Shown: positions 15,474-24,347, numbered from the stretch's first letter. The stretch: 64,000 nt of DNA from Streptomyces sp. NBC_01237 (GCF_035917275.1 NZ_CP108509.1:124001-188000); one strand, 5' to 3'. Made by a program: numbers and translations. Notes: generated by a model not told the origin, from the sequence alone.

Positions 15474-16826
15474 CTATGCAGCCGTGCGGGCGAGGAGTTC
15501 GGGGACGCCTTCAGCCGACGGGAACGTTCCGAAGCGCGGTGTCAGTTCGCGGACGAGCTGCACACACCGCGGTGCGCCGATCCGCAGCGCCAGGTCGAGG
15601 GCTTCGGTCGCCGCGGCGGCGGCCTGTTCCGGCTCCCCCAGTTCCAGGTAGGACCGGGCCTGATAAGTCTGGAAGACGCCGTACGTCTTGATGCGGGCCG
15701 AGGGAAGTCCCGCCTGCCCCTCACGGATGAGCTGATGAGCTCGCCGTGTATCACCGAGGTCCAGCAGCGCTTGTCCGGAGTCGACGGCGAGGTCGGCGGT
15801 CGAGTACCAGCTGCAGAACGAGGGCACCGGGTCAGCGGCGGGCACGCTCAGGAGGTTCTCGGCTGCGGTCAGCGCCCTCAGGGTGCCCTTGCGGTCGCCC
15901 AGCGCGGCGAGCGCGCGGGCCAGGCGCAGCTGGAGGAGGGAATGCGCCGCCGGGTGTCGGGCCCGTTTCAGTGCGCGGCGCAGGAGTTCCGCCGCGGTGT
16001 GCGGGCGGCTGCGCCAGGATGCCTGGTAGGCCAAATCACTTAACAGGCCCGCGCCGGCGTCGATGTCGCCAAGTTCGTGCGTGCTGTGCAGGCCCCCGAT
16101 CCAGTACCGGGCCGCCTCGGCGTGTCGGCCCAAGTCGAAGCGGTGCCAGCCTACTTCCGAGGCGAGTTTGGCGGCCAGGGTGTGGAGGCGTGCCGTGTCC
16201 CGGGGGCCATGGCGTCGTTCGTCGAGGAGGTCGGTGACGGACTGGAGCAAGGCCTCCAGCACCGTCACGGTGCGCATCCGGTTCTCGGTGGCTCGGTTCG
16301 TGAAGAGGGCTGCGGCCTGCTCCAGTCGGCTGATTTCGTCGCCATCGACGAGGTTCGTGGCATCGGACGGTTCGGGCTGTGGCGTGGCGGTGTGGCTGGG
16401 CTGTGCCCAGGCCCCGGCCAGGGCGAGCAGGGTGGTGCTGGAGACGGCGGATACGACGATGCGGCGCCGGGTGTGGTCCATGGTGGCCTTGAATGCCTCT
16501 CGCAGGGCGGGAACGGTGGTGGCGGGACCCAGCGCGACGATCTCGTCAGGGAGCGGAGGGTGCCCGGCGCTCGGCAGCCAGTACGGCCAGGGCAGCGGCC
16601 CGTCGGGGACCGGGGCCGGCAGGCCGAGGGCCTCCGCGATGTACACCTGGTGCTGGTCGTCGGGCCGCACGCCGTGCACTTCCCACTTCCGGACGCGGCT
16701 CTTGTCCACGCCCGAGCGTAGGCCGCGGCGCTCAGCAGCCGCGCGCACCCTGTCAGCGAGCTGCTCACGGGTGAGGCCCGCTGCCTCGCGGGCTTCGGCC
16801 AGCGGATGCCATGGGGTCTCGTCCAC
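15474..16826 (-). CDS. XRE/TPR transcriptional regulator of the deazapurine block
   Basis: About 450 residues. An N-terminal helix-turn-helix (WHPLAEAREAAGLTREQLAD) is followed by SRVRKWEVHGVRPDDQHQ, a hydrophobic stretch near 140 (VSAVSSTTLLALAGAWA), and a long alpha-helical half with TPR-like repeats, as in NsdA-type Streptomyces regulators. GTG at 16826 is preferred because helix-turn-helix homology starts there, although the frame opens at 16871. It is divergent from the queD operon across a 288-bp gap holding a GTAC palindrome, so it probably controls that operon and itself. Confidence 0.8.
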   Translation of the reverse strand: MDETPWHPLAEAREAAGLTREQLADRVRAAAERRGLRSGVDKSRVRKWEVHGVRPDDQHQVYIAEALGLPAPVPDGPLPWPYWLPSAGHPPLPDEIVALGPATTVPALREAFKATMDHTRRRIVVSAVSSTTLLALAGAWAQPSHTATPQPEPSDATNLVDGDEISRLEQAAALFTNRATENRMRTVTVLEALLQSVTDLLDERRHGPRDTARLHTLAAKLASEVGWHRFDLGRHAEAARYWIGGLHSTHELGDIDAGAGLLSDLAYQASWRSRPHTAAELLRRALKRARHPAAHSLLQLRLARALAALGDRKGTLRALTAAENLLSVPAADPVPSFCSWYSTADLAVDSGQALLDLGDTRRAHQLIREGQAGLPSARIKTYGVFQTYQARSYLELGEPEQAAAAATEALDLALRIGAPRCVQLVRELTPRFGTFPSAEGVPELLARTAA

Positions 16827-16854
16827 CCCCAAATCATGGCAGACGCACCCCCGT

Positions 16855-16872
16855 TGTGTACGCAAGTACACA
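16855..16872. promoter_or_regulatory. Palindrome TGTGTAC-GCAA-GTACACA, putative operator
   Basis: A 7-4-7 perfect palindrome, flanked further out by CCCCC and GGGGG, sits 29 nt upstream of the regulator's start and 243 nt before the queD-like gene. Its position fits autoregulation and control of the deazapurine operon. Half-site GTACA is shared with 6228-6242. Confidence 0.6.
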
Positions 16873-17114
16873 GAGGGGGACCCCTACGGGACCCCCGCCG
16901 CCCTCTTCACGCCCCAGCACGCAGTATCGACACTCGATCACCTGGGCGACACCGACAGCAGGCGTACGCCCGCCTCCCGACGGGCGACGGGTCCGCCCCC
17001 GCCGACCACCGGCAGTCCGCACAGTGCCACCGGCCGCACCAATGGCGTCGGGCTCCGGCGCCGCGTATGAACCGCAGCGCCGGACGTTGCTTCACGAGAA
17101 GAAGGGATCGACGG

Positions 17115-17819
17115 ATGACCACTTCGGCTAAGCCCGTCCGCGTCTCCCCCCTGAGCGGGGTCCACGCCTCCTGGCACATCGGCAAGCAGTACCGCTTCGA
17201 GGCAACGCGGTGGCTGAACGGCCGGGCCGACGGCCACTCTTTCACCGCCGAGGCGGTGCTCCGCGCGCCGGAGCTCGACCCGGTGGGCTTCGTCATCGAC
17301 TTCGGTCGTCTCGCTGCGCTGAAGACGCACATCGACGACCGGCTCGACCACAGCTGCCTCAACGACCGCGTACCCGACGTCAGCGACGACGGCCTGGCCG
17401 CCTACCTCACCGGCTGGGCACGGACCCACCTGCCCGACGACGTGGCCGACGCCCTGGTGGGTGTGCGGCTCCGTACCGGCCGGCCGCGGGGACCGGCTGT
17501 GGGGTTCGCGGTCGAGTTCGAGGCGACGCACCACCTGAACGGTCTGGCGGCCGGGCACCCGTGCGGGCAGCCGCACGGTCACTCCTACCTGGTGAGCGCG
17601 GCGGAAGCCGACGGGTGCTCCGTGCCCGTTCCGGAGGAACTGCGTTGGCATATCAGCAAGGTGCTCGACGGGTCGGTGCTCAACGAGAGCGTTGACCTCA
17701 ACCCCACGTCCGAGCAGCTCGCCCGCTACCTCAGCGACTGGATGGATCGCGGTCCCGCCACCCTTCGGGTTTCTGAGACCGAGTCGAGCTGGGCGCAGTA
17801 CACCAGGAGCCGGTCATGA
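17115..17819 (+). CDS. Tandem 6-carboxytetrahydropterin synthase (QueD-like)
   Basis: 234 residues made of two PTPS/QueD repeats. QueD makes 6-carboxytetrahydropterin from dihydroneopterin triphosphate, the second step towards 7-deazaguanines. Repeat 1 (25-125) keeps GHSF, VIDFGRL and LDHSCLND (Asp78-His79) but lacks the nucleophilic Cys and one zinc His. Repeat 2 (132-230) keeps THHL, CGQPHGHSY (Cys150, His154, His156) and VSETESSWAQY (Glu221) but has DGS where the catalytic Asp-His should be. The two repeats seem to complement each other. ATG at 17115; the stop overlaps queE by 4 nt. Confidence 0.85.
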   Translation: MTTSAKPVRVSPLSGVHASWHIGKQYRFEATRWLNGRADGHSFTAEAVLRAPELDPVGFVIDFGRLAALKTHIDDRLDHSCLNDRVPDVSDDGLAAYLTGWARTHLPDDVADALVGVRLRTGRPRGPAVGFAVEFEATHHLNGLAAGHPCGQPHGHSYLVSAAEADGCSVPVPEELRWHISKVLDGSVLNESVDLNPTSEQLARYLSDWMDRGPATLRVSETESSWAQYTRSRS

Positions 17820-18550
17820 AGGCCCAGCGGACCAAGGGAGGCCTGCCCGCCGGGTCACTGCCTGTGCAGGAGATCTTCGGACCGGTCCCCCAGGGGGAGG
17901 GGGCCTTCATGGGGCGGCGGTCGTGCTTCGTCCGCTTCGGCCGGTGCAACCTGCACTGCCCGCCCTGCGACTCGAAGAAGACCTGGGACAGCAGCCGCTA
18001 CGACCTGCGGGAGACATGTCCGCCCCGCACCGTCGAGGACATCGTCCAGTCCGCGGCCGCGCACGGGGCGGGTTCGGGGCTGACCATTCTCACCGGTGGT
18101 GAGCCTCTGATGTGGCAGCGCAGCACCGCCTGGGAACAGCTCCTGCAGGATCTGCCGGGCGAGGTCCACGTCGAGACGAACGCGACGATCGCCCCGAGCC
18201 CGGTCACCACGGGGCGGGTCGCGCACTTCAGCGTGAGCCCCAAGATCGGGCGGATGGGCGCCGCCGACGCGCAGAAGAAGCGGCTGGTGCCCTCCGTGCT
18301 GGAGGCCTTCGCCGAGCTCGCGCAGCAGGGGCGTGCCACGTTCAAGTTCGTGGCCGCCGACATCGGCGAAGCGGATGAGGCGGCGGAGGTCGTGCGCGCG
18401 TTCCATCTGCCACAGGACCGGGTGTGGGTCATGCCTCTGGGCGACGACGCCGCCACGTGGGCTGCGGCGGGGGCGGACATCGCCGACCACGTGATGCAGC
18501 TCGGCTTCAACCTGTCGGGCCGGCTTCACCTCACCCTGGGCGTCCGATGA
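17816..18550 (+). CDS. queE: 7-carboxy-7-deazaguanine synthase (QueE)
   Basis: 244 residues. The radical-SAM cluster motif CNLHCPPC gives Cys44, Cys48 and Cys51 (CX3CX2C). The N-terminal VQEIFGPVPQGEGAFMGRRS and later ILTGGEPL are typical of QueE. The enzyme rearranges 6-carboxytetrahydropterin to 7-carboxy-7-deazaguanine (CDG) and needs Mg and S-adenosylmethionine. It is translationally coupled to the tandem QueD and followed 113 nt later by folE. No QueC lies in the block, so CDG may be the intermediate used here. Confidence 0.93.
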   Translation: MKAQRTKGGLPAGSLPVQEIFGPVPQGEGAFMGRRSCFVRFGRCNLHCPPCDSKKTWDSSRYDLRETCPPRTVEDIVQSAAAHGAGSGLTILTGGEPLMWQRSTAWEQLLQDLPGEVHVETNATIAPSPVTTGRVAHFSVSPKIGRMGAADAQKKRLVPSVLEAFAELAQQGRATFKFVAADIGEADEAAEVVRAFHLPQDRVWVMPLGDDAATWAAAGADIADHVMQLGFNLSGRLHLTLGVR

Positions 18551-18663
18551 CGTGATGTCCAGCCCGCCGCCTTTCGCCAGGCGGCCCGCCCGCCGCCCGT
18601 GAGGGTCGCCTGCGATCAGCCGATCTTCCCTTCCTTCGTCACCCAGCAGAAGGCGAGAAGTCC

Positions 18664-19302
18664 ATGACCATCTCCATCACCAACACCGGCGCCGCACCCG
18701 GCGGCCCTCAGACACTTTTGAAGTCCAGCGGCCCCATCAACGAGGGCCGCGTGGCTGAGCTCATCACCCAGCTCCTGTACGAGTTCGGTGAAGACCCCCG
18801 CCGTGAAGGTCTCCGCGACACCCCGCGCCGCGTCGCGGCCATGTGGCAGAACTTCCTTTGCCAGGACGCCCCGGAGGCCACCTGCTTCCCGGAGTCCACG
18901 GTGAACGGCCAGCTGGTCATCGTGAGCGGGATGAGCGTGTGGTCGTTCTGCGAGCACCACATGCTGCCCATGAACTTGCTGGTCAGCGCCGGATATCTGG
19001 CCGACGACAGAGTGGTGGGGCTGTCGAAGTTCGGAAGGATCGCGCAGCACTTCGCTGGACGGCTCCAGGTTCAGGAGCGCTTCACTCAGCAGCTGGCCAT
19101 GCACCTGCCCAGCGTCGTCGGTCACGACAACGTGGCCGTCGCCGTGCGGGGCGTTCACCAGTGCATGAGCATGCGGGGCGTGAGGATGGAGCCGGCTCGC
19201 ACCACCACCGTGCGCAGGCTCGGCCAGTTCGCCACTGATGCCGCCCTCGCGAGCGAGTTCCTCACCCTGACCACGGCCGGGCAGCAGGGGGGCGTGCAGT
19301 GA
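18664..19302 (+). CDS. folE: GTP cyclohydrolase I (FolE)
   Basis: 212 residues. The zinc and catalytic motifs of GTP cyclohydrolase I are present: SFCEHHMLPM (Cys96, His98-His99) and VHQCMSMRGV (Cys167), plus GEDPRREGLRDTPRRVA near residues 42-58. It converts GTP to dihydroneopterin triphosphate, the first committed step for deazapurines and folate. Placed between queE and the TGT-like gene, it most likely serves this pathway rather than folate supply. GTG of the next gene overlaps its stop by 4 nt. Confidence 0.95.
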   Translation: MTISITNTGAAPGGPQTLLKSSGPINEGRVAELITQLLYEFGEDPRREGLRDTPRRVAAMWQNFLCQDAPEATCFPESTVNGQLVIVSGMSVWSFCEHHMLPMNLLVSAGYLADDRVVGLSKFGRIAQHFAGRLQVQERFTQQLAMHLPSVVGHDNVAVAVRGVHQCMSMRGVRMEPARTTTVRRLGQFATDAALASEFLTLTTAGQQGGVQ

Positions 19303-20120
19303 GCAAGAGCATCGACTTCTCCGCGATCGCGCCCACCCCGTACCTGAAGGACTTCGTCGCCCAGCAACCGGCCCGCGTCCACCATGTCGCCGCCCAGCAC
19401 GTCCTGGCCGACCCGGGCTACCGCGCCTTCTTCACCCGCGAGTCCGCCCGCGACGCCGACATCATCGTCGACAACGGGCTCTTCGACCTCGGCTACGCGC
19501 TGCCGGCCGATCAGCTCGTCGCCGCGGCGCGGGCGGTGTCCGCCCGCGAGATCATCCTCCCGGACGTCATGCGGGACGGAGCGGCGACGCTCACCGCCAG
19601 CCAGCAAGCCGCCCGGGAGATCCGTGAGATCGCGGGGGACGAGTTCCGGCTGTGCGCCGTGCTGCATGCCCGCGACGACGAGGAATGGCACCGCACGTAC
19701 GAGGCGATCGTCACCGAAGGCTGGGCGGGCGCCATCGCCCTGCCCGCCTCCCGCCGTCCGGACCCTGCCGGGCAGCTGTGCCGTACCCGGTGGGCCGCGA
19801 CCGCCTACCTGGAGAACAAAGGGCTGGTCGACGATCGGCTCGTCTATCGGCTTCTCGGGCTGGGCCGGACCGGACACCTGGAGCTGGTCGAGCAGCGCGA
19901 ACACGAGTGGATCTCCTCCGTGGACGGCGCGGCCCCCGTCATCCTCGGGGCCATGGGCATCGAGCTCCTGCCCGAGGGCCCCTACATCAAGCCCTCCACC
20001 CCGCGGATCGAGAAGCTCGGCCCGATCCACCCGGACCGCTTCCCGCTCGTCCGGGCCAACATCGCCGTCGTCCGCGCCGCCGCCGGCAGCCAGGTGACCA
20101 TCGCCGAGGAGCTTCGATGA
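19299..20120 (+). CDS. DpdA/TGT-like deazapurine transferase
   Basis: 273 residues, shorter than bacterial tRNA-guanine transglycosylase (about 370). The patterns DIIVDNGLFDLGYALP (Asp58), AREIILPDV (Asp89) and WISSVDGAAPV (Asp209) resemble the barrel and active-site regions of the DpdA branch, which inserts preQ0-type bases into DNA in Dpd islands and some phages. I see no zinc-binding C-X-C...C...H tail of tRNA TGTs. It may exchange a deazapurine onto DNA, RNA or a free nucleoside or nucleotide. It overlaps folE and the phosphorylase gene by 4 nt each. Confidence 0.7.
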   Translation: MSKSIDFSAIAPTPYLKDFVAQQPARVHHVAAQHVLADPGYRAFFTRESARDADIIVDNGLFDLGYALPADQLVAAARAVSAREIILPDVMRDGAATLTASQQAAREIREIAGDEFRLCAVLHARDDEEWHRTYEAIVTEGWAGAIALPASRRPDPAGQLCRTRWAATAYLENKGLVDDRLVYRLLGLGRTGHLELVEQREHEWISSVDGAAPVILGAMGIELLPEGPYIKPSTPRIEKLGPIHPDRFPLVRANIAVVRAAAGSQVTIAEELR

Positions 20121-21196
20121 GCTTGAGTTCCTTGCTGGTGAGCCCTCCCGCGGGGCTGCTTCACCCGGCGCCGGTCGATCCGGCCCGGCACACCATGAGC
20201 CGCGAACGGCTGTTGCGCTACCTGGAGATCAAGGTCCACCACCTCATCCAGGAGCAGGACTGGGACAGCATCCGGGTCGTCGGCGGCTACAACCGCACGA
20301 GGGGCATCTCCCGGCACGAGAAGAGCGGGAAGCTGTTCAACACCGAGCGGCCCACCGCCCAGGCGTACGGGCGGAACCTCCTCGTCCAGGCATTCCCCGG
20401 CGCCGACTACGTCCAGCACTACGCCCTGATCATCGCCACCTACCTGGCCATGACCGGACGCCCCGCCGACACCGTCACCTACCAGCCGCCCGGCGAGGAA
20501 TGGTGCCGCACGGCCCTCGACACACTCAACCTCGACCTGCACGGCGACGTGGTGATCGTCGGGTGGGGCCTGGAACACCTCGCACCACGATCCGGCGTGT
20601 GGACGCAGGGCCCCGGATACTGCTGGCAGGACGCCCAGGTCGGCGACGCACGGGTGGTCTACCTGGGTTTCCGGCACAGCATCTGGGGCGACGTCGCCGG
20701 GCGCACCGTGGCACGACTGGCGCGGCTGGGTGCCGGAGCCGTCGTCTACGTCGGAAAGGTCGGCGGCCTGAATCCCGGCACGGAACCGAACAGATGGCTG
20801 GCGACCGGCAACACCAGCCTGCTGGGCGGGGCATTGGTGAGCTGGGAGGACTTCTTCGGCGACTACGCCCGCGCCCAGCCCGGGGTTCGCAGCGGGCTGC
20901 ACGTCTCCTCGCCGTCGATCCTGCTGGAGAACCAGGACTGGCTGGCCCAGCACGCCTCGTACGCCTTCGTCGATCCCGAGATCGGCCCGATGGGGGCAGC
21001 GGCACAGCGGGCGGGAATCCCGTTCGGCTACCTTCACGTCATTTCCAACAACCTCGCCTCGCTCTATCCGGCCGACCTGTCCAATGAGCGGCACGGCGAC
21101 GTCCTTCGCCAGCGCGCGATCCTCGTCGACCGGATCGCGAGCATCCTCACCGCCCGCCTGACCGGCGGTGCGCCTCTCACGGGAGCAACTCCATGA
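20117..21196 (+). CDS. Nucleoside phosphorylase-like protein
   Basis: About 359 residues. The second half carries a phosphorylase-superfamily (PNP/UDP) look: AVVYVGKVGGLNPG, NRWLATGNTSLLGG, GLHVSSPSILLEN and FVDPEIGPMGAAAQ, close to the YVDME-type base/ribose site region. The first 120 residues (LLRYLEIKVHHLIQEQDWDS, GGYNRTRGISRHEK) are less familiar. It could attach or remove (deoxy)ribose-1-phosphate on a deazapurine base, which would suit a pathway making a free nucleoside. It overlaps both neighbours by 4 nt in the same operon. The assignment rests on motif resemblance alone. Confidence 0.6.
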   Translation: MSLSSLLVSPPAGLLHPAPVDPARHTMSRERLLRYLEIKVHHLIQEQDWDSIRVVGGYNRTRGISRHEKSGKLFNTERPTAQAYGRNLLVQAFPGADYVQHYALIIATYLAMTGRPADTVTYQPPGEEWCRTALDTLNLDLHGDVVIVGWGLEHLAPRSGVWTQGPGYCWQDAQVGDARVVYLGFRHSIWGDVAGRTVARLARLGAGAVVYVGKVGGLNPGTEPNRWLATGNTSLLGGALVSWEDFFGDYARAQPGVRSGLHVSSPSILLENQDWLAQHASYAFVDPEIGPMGAAAQRAGIPFGYLHVISNNLASLYPADLSNERHGDVLRQRAILVDRIASILTARLTGGAPLTGATP

Positions 21197-21891
21197 CCCA
21201 GACCACGTCCGCCCCCGCTGCCCGGCCCGGGCCGGGTCGGCTCATCACCTTCGTCGGCGGGGACGGGGCGGGAAAGTCCACGCTCGCCGCCCGCCTCCAC
21301 GAAGCCCTCAACGACGCCGGTCACCGGGCAGTCCTGGTCACCAAGCACAGCACGACCGCCGCCGACCCTGGCCTGTCGGACTACCTCGACCGCCTCAACG
21401 CCCTGGTCTACCGGCGCGATACGCGTGTCGCCCAGGCGTGCGGGGATCACTACTGGCTGCTCGCGCTGGCTTCCTGGTACACCCTGCAGGACCGTCTGGT
21501 GATCCAGCCCGCGCTCGCCGAGGGCGCCCACGTGGTGCTCGACAACTCCCCGCACAAGATCCTCGCCCGGTACGCCGTCAACCCGGACATCGACCCCCGC
21601 CTCACCGAACGCGTCTTCGCTCACCTCCCCGCCGGGGACCTGGTGTTCTTCCTGGACCTCTCCGCCCAGGAAGCCCTCGCCCGGAAGGGCTCCTTCACGT
21701 CTCTGGAAGCCGGCCACGACGCCGGGGGCGATGAGGCGTTCATCCGCTACCAGGACTCCGTCCTGGAGCAGATCCGCCAGCAGGCCACGACAGGTGGGTG
21801 GCAGCAGCTGAACGTCGGACGGATGGACCGCGATGAGGTGTTCAAGGCCGCCGCCACCGTCGTGTCCGAACGTCTCGACCTGCACCTGTAA
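21193..21891 (+). CDS. dTMP kinase-like P-loop kinase
   Basis: 232 residues. A Walker A motif GGDGAGKST at 22-30 follows a beta strand (LITFVGG), the arrangement of thymidylate kinases (GxxGxGKST). VVLDNSPHKIL corresponds to the DR-like region and VFFLDLSAQEALARKG to the adenine-side motif. It probably phosphorylates a nucleoside or nucleoside monophosphate; beside a TGT-like protein and a phosphorylase, a deazapurine nucleotide is an attractive substrate (inference). It starts 4 nt inside the upstream gene and is followed by DUF2797 35 nt later. Confidence 0.8.
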   Translation: MTQTTSAPAARPGPGRLITFVGGDGAGKSTLAARLHEALNDAGHRAVLVTKHSTTAADPGLSDYLDRLNALVYRRDTRVAQACGDHYWLLALASWYTLQDRLVIQPALAEGAHVVLDNSPHKILARYAVNPDIDPRLTERVFAHLPAGDLVFFLDLSAQEALARKGSFTSLEAGHDAGGDEAFIRYQDSVLEQIRQQATTGGWQQLNVGRMDRDEVFKAAATVVSERLDLHL

Positions 21892-21926
21892 CCCCGCGAA
21901 CCCCACCGGCCGCGAAGGAGCGCGCG

Positions 21927-22850
21927 ATGGACCAGGACCTGCCCGCCGACGGGAGGTACCTCTGCCACGGCATCACGTGGGCGAGCGGTGCCCCCGGGCT
22001 GCTGCTCGTCCCGCTCGGCGGGGGGCGGCTCGTCCACGCCCCGGTCATGGGCCGCCGCCTGGGCTACCGGGCGGAGGAGTCCGGCCGGTGGTGCACCGGC
22101 CGTTACCGGTTCGCCGACCGCTTCCGCGTCGAACCCGACCCCTGCCCCGGCATGGCGGCCTCCGGCACCGGCTCCCAGTGCGCCGCGTGTGGGGGGCGCG
22201 ACGAGTTCCGCTTCGCCCACCACGTCCATACCGGCGGCCCTGTCCCCCAGGCGCTCGCCCTCTACATGAACCAGCCGCACTGGCTGTATGTGGCCACGTT
22301 CGCGGACACCACGACCAAGGTCGGCACGGCCGCCGAACCGCGCTGGCGTTCCCGCCTCGACGAGCAGGGTCCCCTGGTCGCCACCTACCTGGCCAAGGGC
22401 CCGGACGGCAGCGCCGTACGGTTCGTCGAGGACGCCCTCACCCGGCGCCTGGACCTCACCCAGACCGTGCGGGCCACGGCCAAGCTGCAGGGCCTGGCCC
22501 GCCTGAGCGACACTGCCCCGGCCCATGACGCCCATGCGCGGCATGTCCGGCGAGCCGCCGAGGTCCTGACCGAACTCGGCATCCCCGTCGACCTCCAGCC
22601 ATGGACCCCACCGGAACAGAGCCGTCTGGCCAGCACTCCAGGCGCCGACCGGCTCTTGTACCCGCACGACCTCCGCGAAGGCGAGCACGGACTGAGGGTG
22701 CACTCCGTGGCCGGCTCCCAGGCCCTCGTCACCCTCTCCGGTGACAGCCTCCACTACCTGCTCGACCTCTCAGCGCTCAAGGGACGCCGGATCACGCTCG
22801 GAGCGCACTTCCGCTCCCCGCCCGCCACCGTGCAGCCCGCCCTCTTCTGA
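21927..22850 (+). CDS. DUF2797-family protein
   Basis: 307 residues. The cysteine groups WCTG, CPG and CAAC (about residues 52-85), then GGP...ALYMNQPHWLYVATFADTTTKVGTA and RLDEQGPLVATYLAKGPDG, fit the DUF2797 family, whose central part resembles GIY-YIG folds and whose cysteines may bind zinc. Function is unknown. Its fixed place in this operon suggests a nucleic-acid or nucleotide handling role linked to the deazapurine. A GAAGGAGCGCGCG ribosome site precedes the ATG. Confidence 0.7.
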   Translation: MDQDLPADGRYLCHGITWASGAPGLLLVPLGGGRLVHAPVMGRRLGYRAEESGRWCTGRYRFADRFRVEPDPCPGMAASGTGSQCAACGGRDEFRFAHHVHTGGPVPQALALYMNQPHWLYVATFADTTTKVGTAAEPRWRSRLDEQGPLVATYLAKGPDGSAVRFVEDALTRRLDLTQTVRATAKLQGLARLSDTAPAHDAHARHVRRAAEVLTELGIPVDLQPWTPPEQSRLASTPGADRLLYPHDLREGEHGLRVHSVAGSQALVTLSGDSLHYLLDLSALKGRRITLGAHFRSPPATVQPALF

Positions 22851-22927
22851 CCCAACCGCCCCTCCCACGGACACCCCCCGGACTCTGCAGGCTCCGTGGG
22901 GCCCGCGCACACGAAGCGAGGCAGCTC

Positions 22928-23767
22928 ATGGCACCTCAGGACGCACTTCTCGGCTGGGACGAACCCGCCAACGCCCAGGCGTACGAAGCCTTCACCCGCG
23001 CCTTCCCGATGTACGACACCACCAGCCGGGACCTCGCCCGCCGGGCGCAACTCGACAACGCCGACCTCGTGGTCGACCTGTGCGGCGGCGCCGGAGCGAC
23101 AGCTCGGGCTCTCCTCGACCTGCTCCCCGCCCGGGCCCGGGTGGTGTCGCTGGACAGTGCCGCCGCGATGCAGCAGGTCGGCCGCCGCACCCTGCCCGAT
23201 CCCCGCCTGACCTGGGTCACCGCCTCTGCCGAGCAGCTCAGCAACCACCTCGCACCCGGCAGCGTGGACGTCGTGGTGTGCAACTCCGCGCTCTGGAAGA
23301 CCGACGTCCCGGCGGTATGCGAGGCCGCCGCTCGTGTTCTGCGCCCGCAGGGCCGCTTCGTGTTCAACATCGGCGGCGGCTTCGCGGGCGTCCGCCACCC
23401 CGACGAAGAGACCAGCGCCCGGCCTTCGCTGAACACCTTCATCCGCCAGATCGCGGAAGCCGACCACGGCTACATCGCCCCGCCCCTCGGGCGGACGGAC
23501 CCCAAACTGCCGCCGGAAACCATCACGCAGCACCTGAACTCGGCCGGTCTGTACGTGACCGACGCCGAGGTGACCGCCCAGCACAGCACCATGGCCGAGA
23601 AGAAGGCCTGGCTGTCCATCCCCCTGTTCGCCCGCCCCGAAGGGAACTTCACCCACGAGCAGCGCATGGAGATCCTGGAGGCCGCCTACGCCCGGACCGT
23701 ACCGGAGGCCCGCTTGGTCACCAGCTGGCTGGTCATAACCGCCGAGCTGCCGAAGGCGGCCGCGTGA
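22928..23767 (+). CDS. SAM-dependent methyltransferase
   Basis: 279 residues. Motif I is VVDLCGGAGATAR (48-60), a variant of VLDLGCGTG. Acidic residue Asp155 region VVSLDSA follows, then VVVCNSALWKTD and a class I fold up to about residue 150. It should transfer a methyl group from S-adenosylmethionine to a small molecule. In a block that makes 7-carboxy-7-deazaguanine without QueC, O-methylation of the carboxylate is one candidate reaction (inference). Start ATG at 22928 with GAAGCGAGG upstream. The next gene's GTG overlaps its stop by 4 nt. Confidence 0.85.
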   Translation: MAPQDALLGWDEPANAQAYEAFTRAFPMYDTTSRDLARRAQLDNADLVVDLCGGAGATARALLDLLPARARVVSLDSAAAMQQVGRRTLPDPRLTWVTASAEQLSNHLAPGSVDVVVCNSALWKTDVPAVCEAAARVLRPQGRFVFNIGGGFAGVRHPDEETSARPSLNTFIRQIAEADHGYIAPPLGRTDPKLPPETITQHLNSAGLYVTDAEVTAQHSTMAEKKAWLSIPLFARPEGNFTHEQRMEILEAAYARTVPEARLVTSWLVITAELPKAAA

Positions 23768-24315
23768 ACACCGCCGCCCGCACGAACAGCGCCGACGGCG
23801 CGGTTCCTCACTGCGACCACACCAGCGTCGGCGTCCTCATCCACTCCGGGCAGGGCCTGCTCATGTTCGAGCGGGCGACACCGCCCCGGGGAATCGCCCC
23901 CGTGGCCGGTCACATCGACGAGCACGGCGGCCCCGAGCAGGCCGCCGTCGCCGAGACCCGCGAAGAGGTCGGCCTGGATATCACCCGGCTGCAACTGGTG
24001 CACACCCAGTGGCGTCCCAACCCCTGCCGCCGCACCCCCACCGGGCCCGTGGGCCACCACTGGTCAGTGTTCCACGCCGAGGCGTCCGGCACCCTGCAGC
24101 CCTCCCCCCGCGAGGCCCGCTCACCTCGCTGGATGACCTCCGAAGCACTCCATCAGGCCGCACGGCGGACAGCGGCGTACGCCGGCGGAGAACTGCGGCG
24201 GGAGGGCTGGGAACAGATGCCGGGGCTGGAACCGGTGTGGTGCGGGATCCTGAACGCTCTGGGGCTGATCACCCTGGCGCAGGCCGATCTTGCCCGGATC
24301 GAAGCAGTCCGATGA
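23764..24315 (+). CDS. Nudix-type hydrolase
   Basis: 183 residues from a GTG overlapping the methyltransferase stop. The Nudix box is variant: GHIDEHGGPEQAAVAETREE then VG, where the spacing before the first Glu is changed and the usual Arg of REUXEE is Ala, but the EE pair (Glu67-Glu68) is kept. MFERATPPRGIAP precedes it. It may act on a nucleotide of the deazapurine pathway, for example removing pyrophosphate. It is the last clearly co-directional gene before a convergent Nudix gene. Confidence 0.78.
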   Translation: MNTAARTNSADGAVPHCDHTSVGVLIHSGQGLLMFERATPPRGIAPVAGHIDEHGGPEQAAVAETREEVGLDITRLQLVHTQWRPNPCRRTPTGPVGHHWSVFHAEASGTLQPSPREARSPRWMTSEALHQAARRTAAYAGGELRREGWEQMPGLEPVWCGILNALGLITLAQADLARIEAVR

Positions 24316-24347
24316 CCCCCGGGCCCAAGAAGGGGCAGCAGCGGCTC

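Noticed and set aside
20117..21196. Calling the phosphorylase-like protein a tRNA-modifying enzyme
   Set aside because: The motifs are closer to base/ribose phosphorylases and there is no nucleic-acid-binding domain visible.
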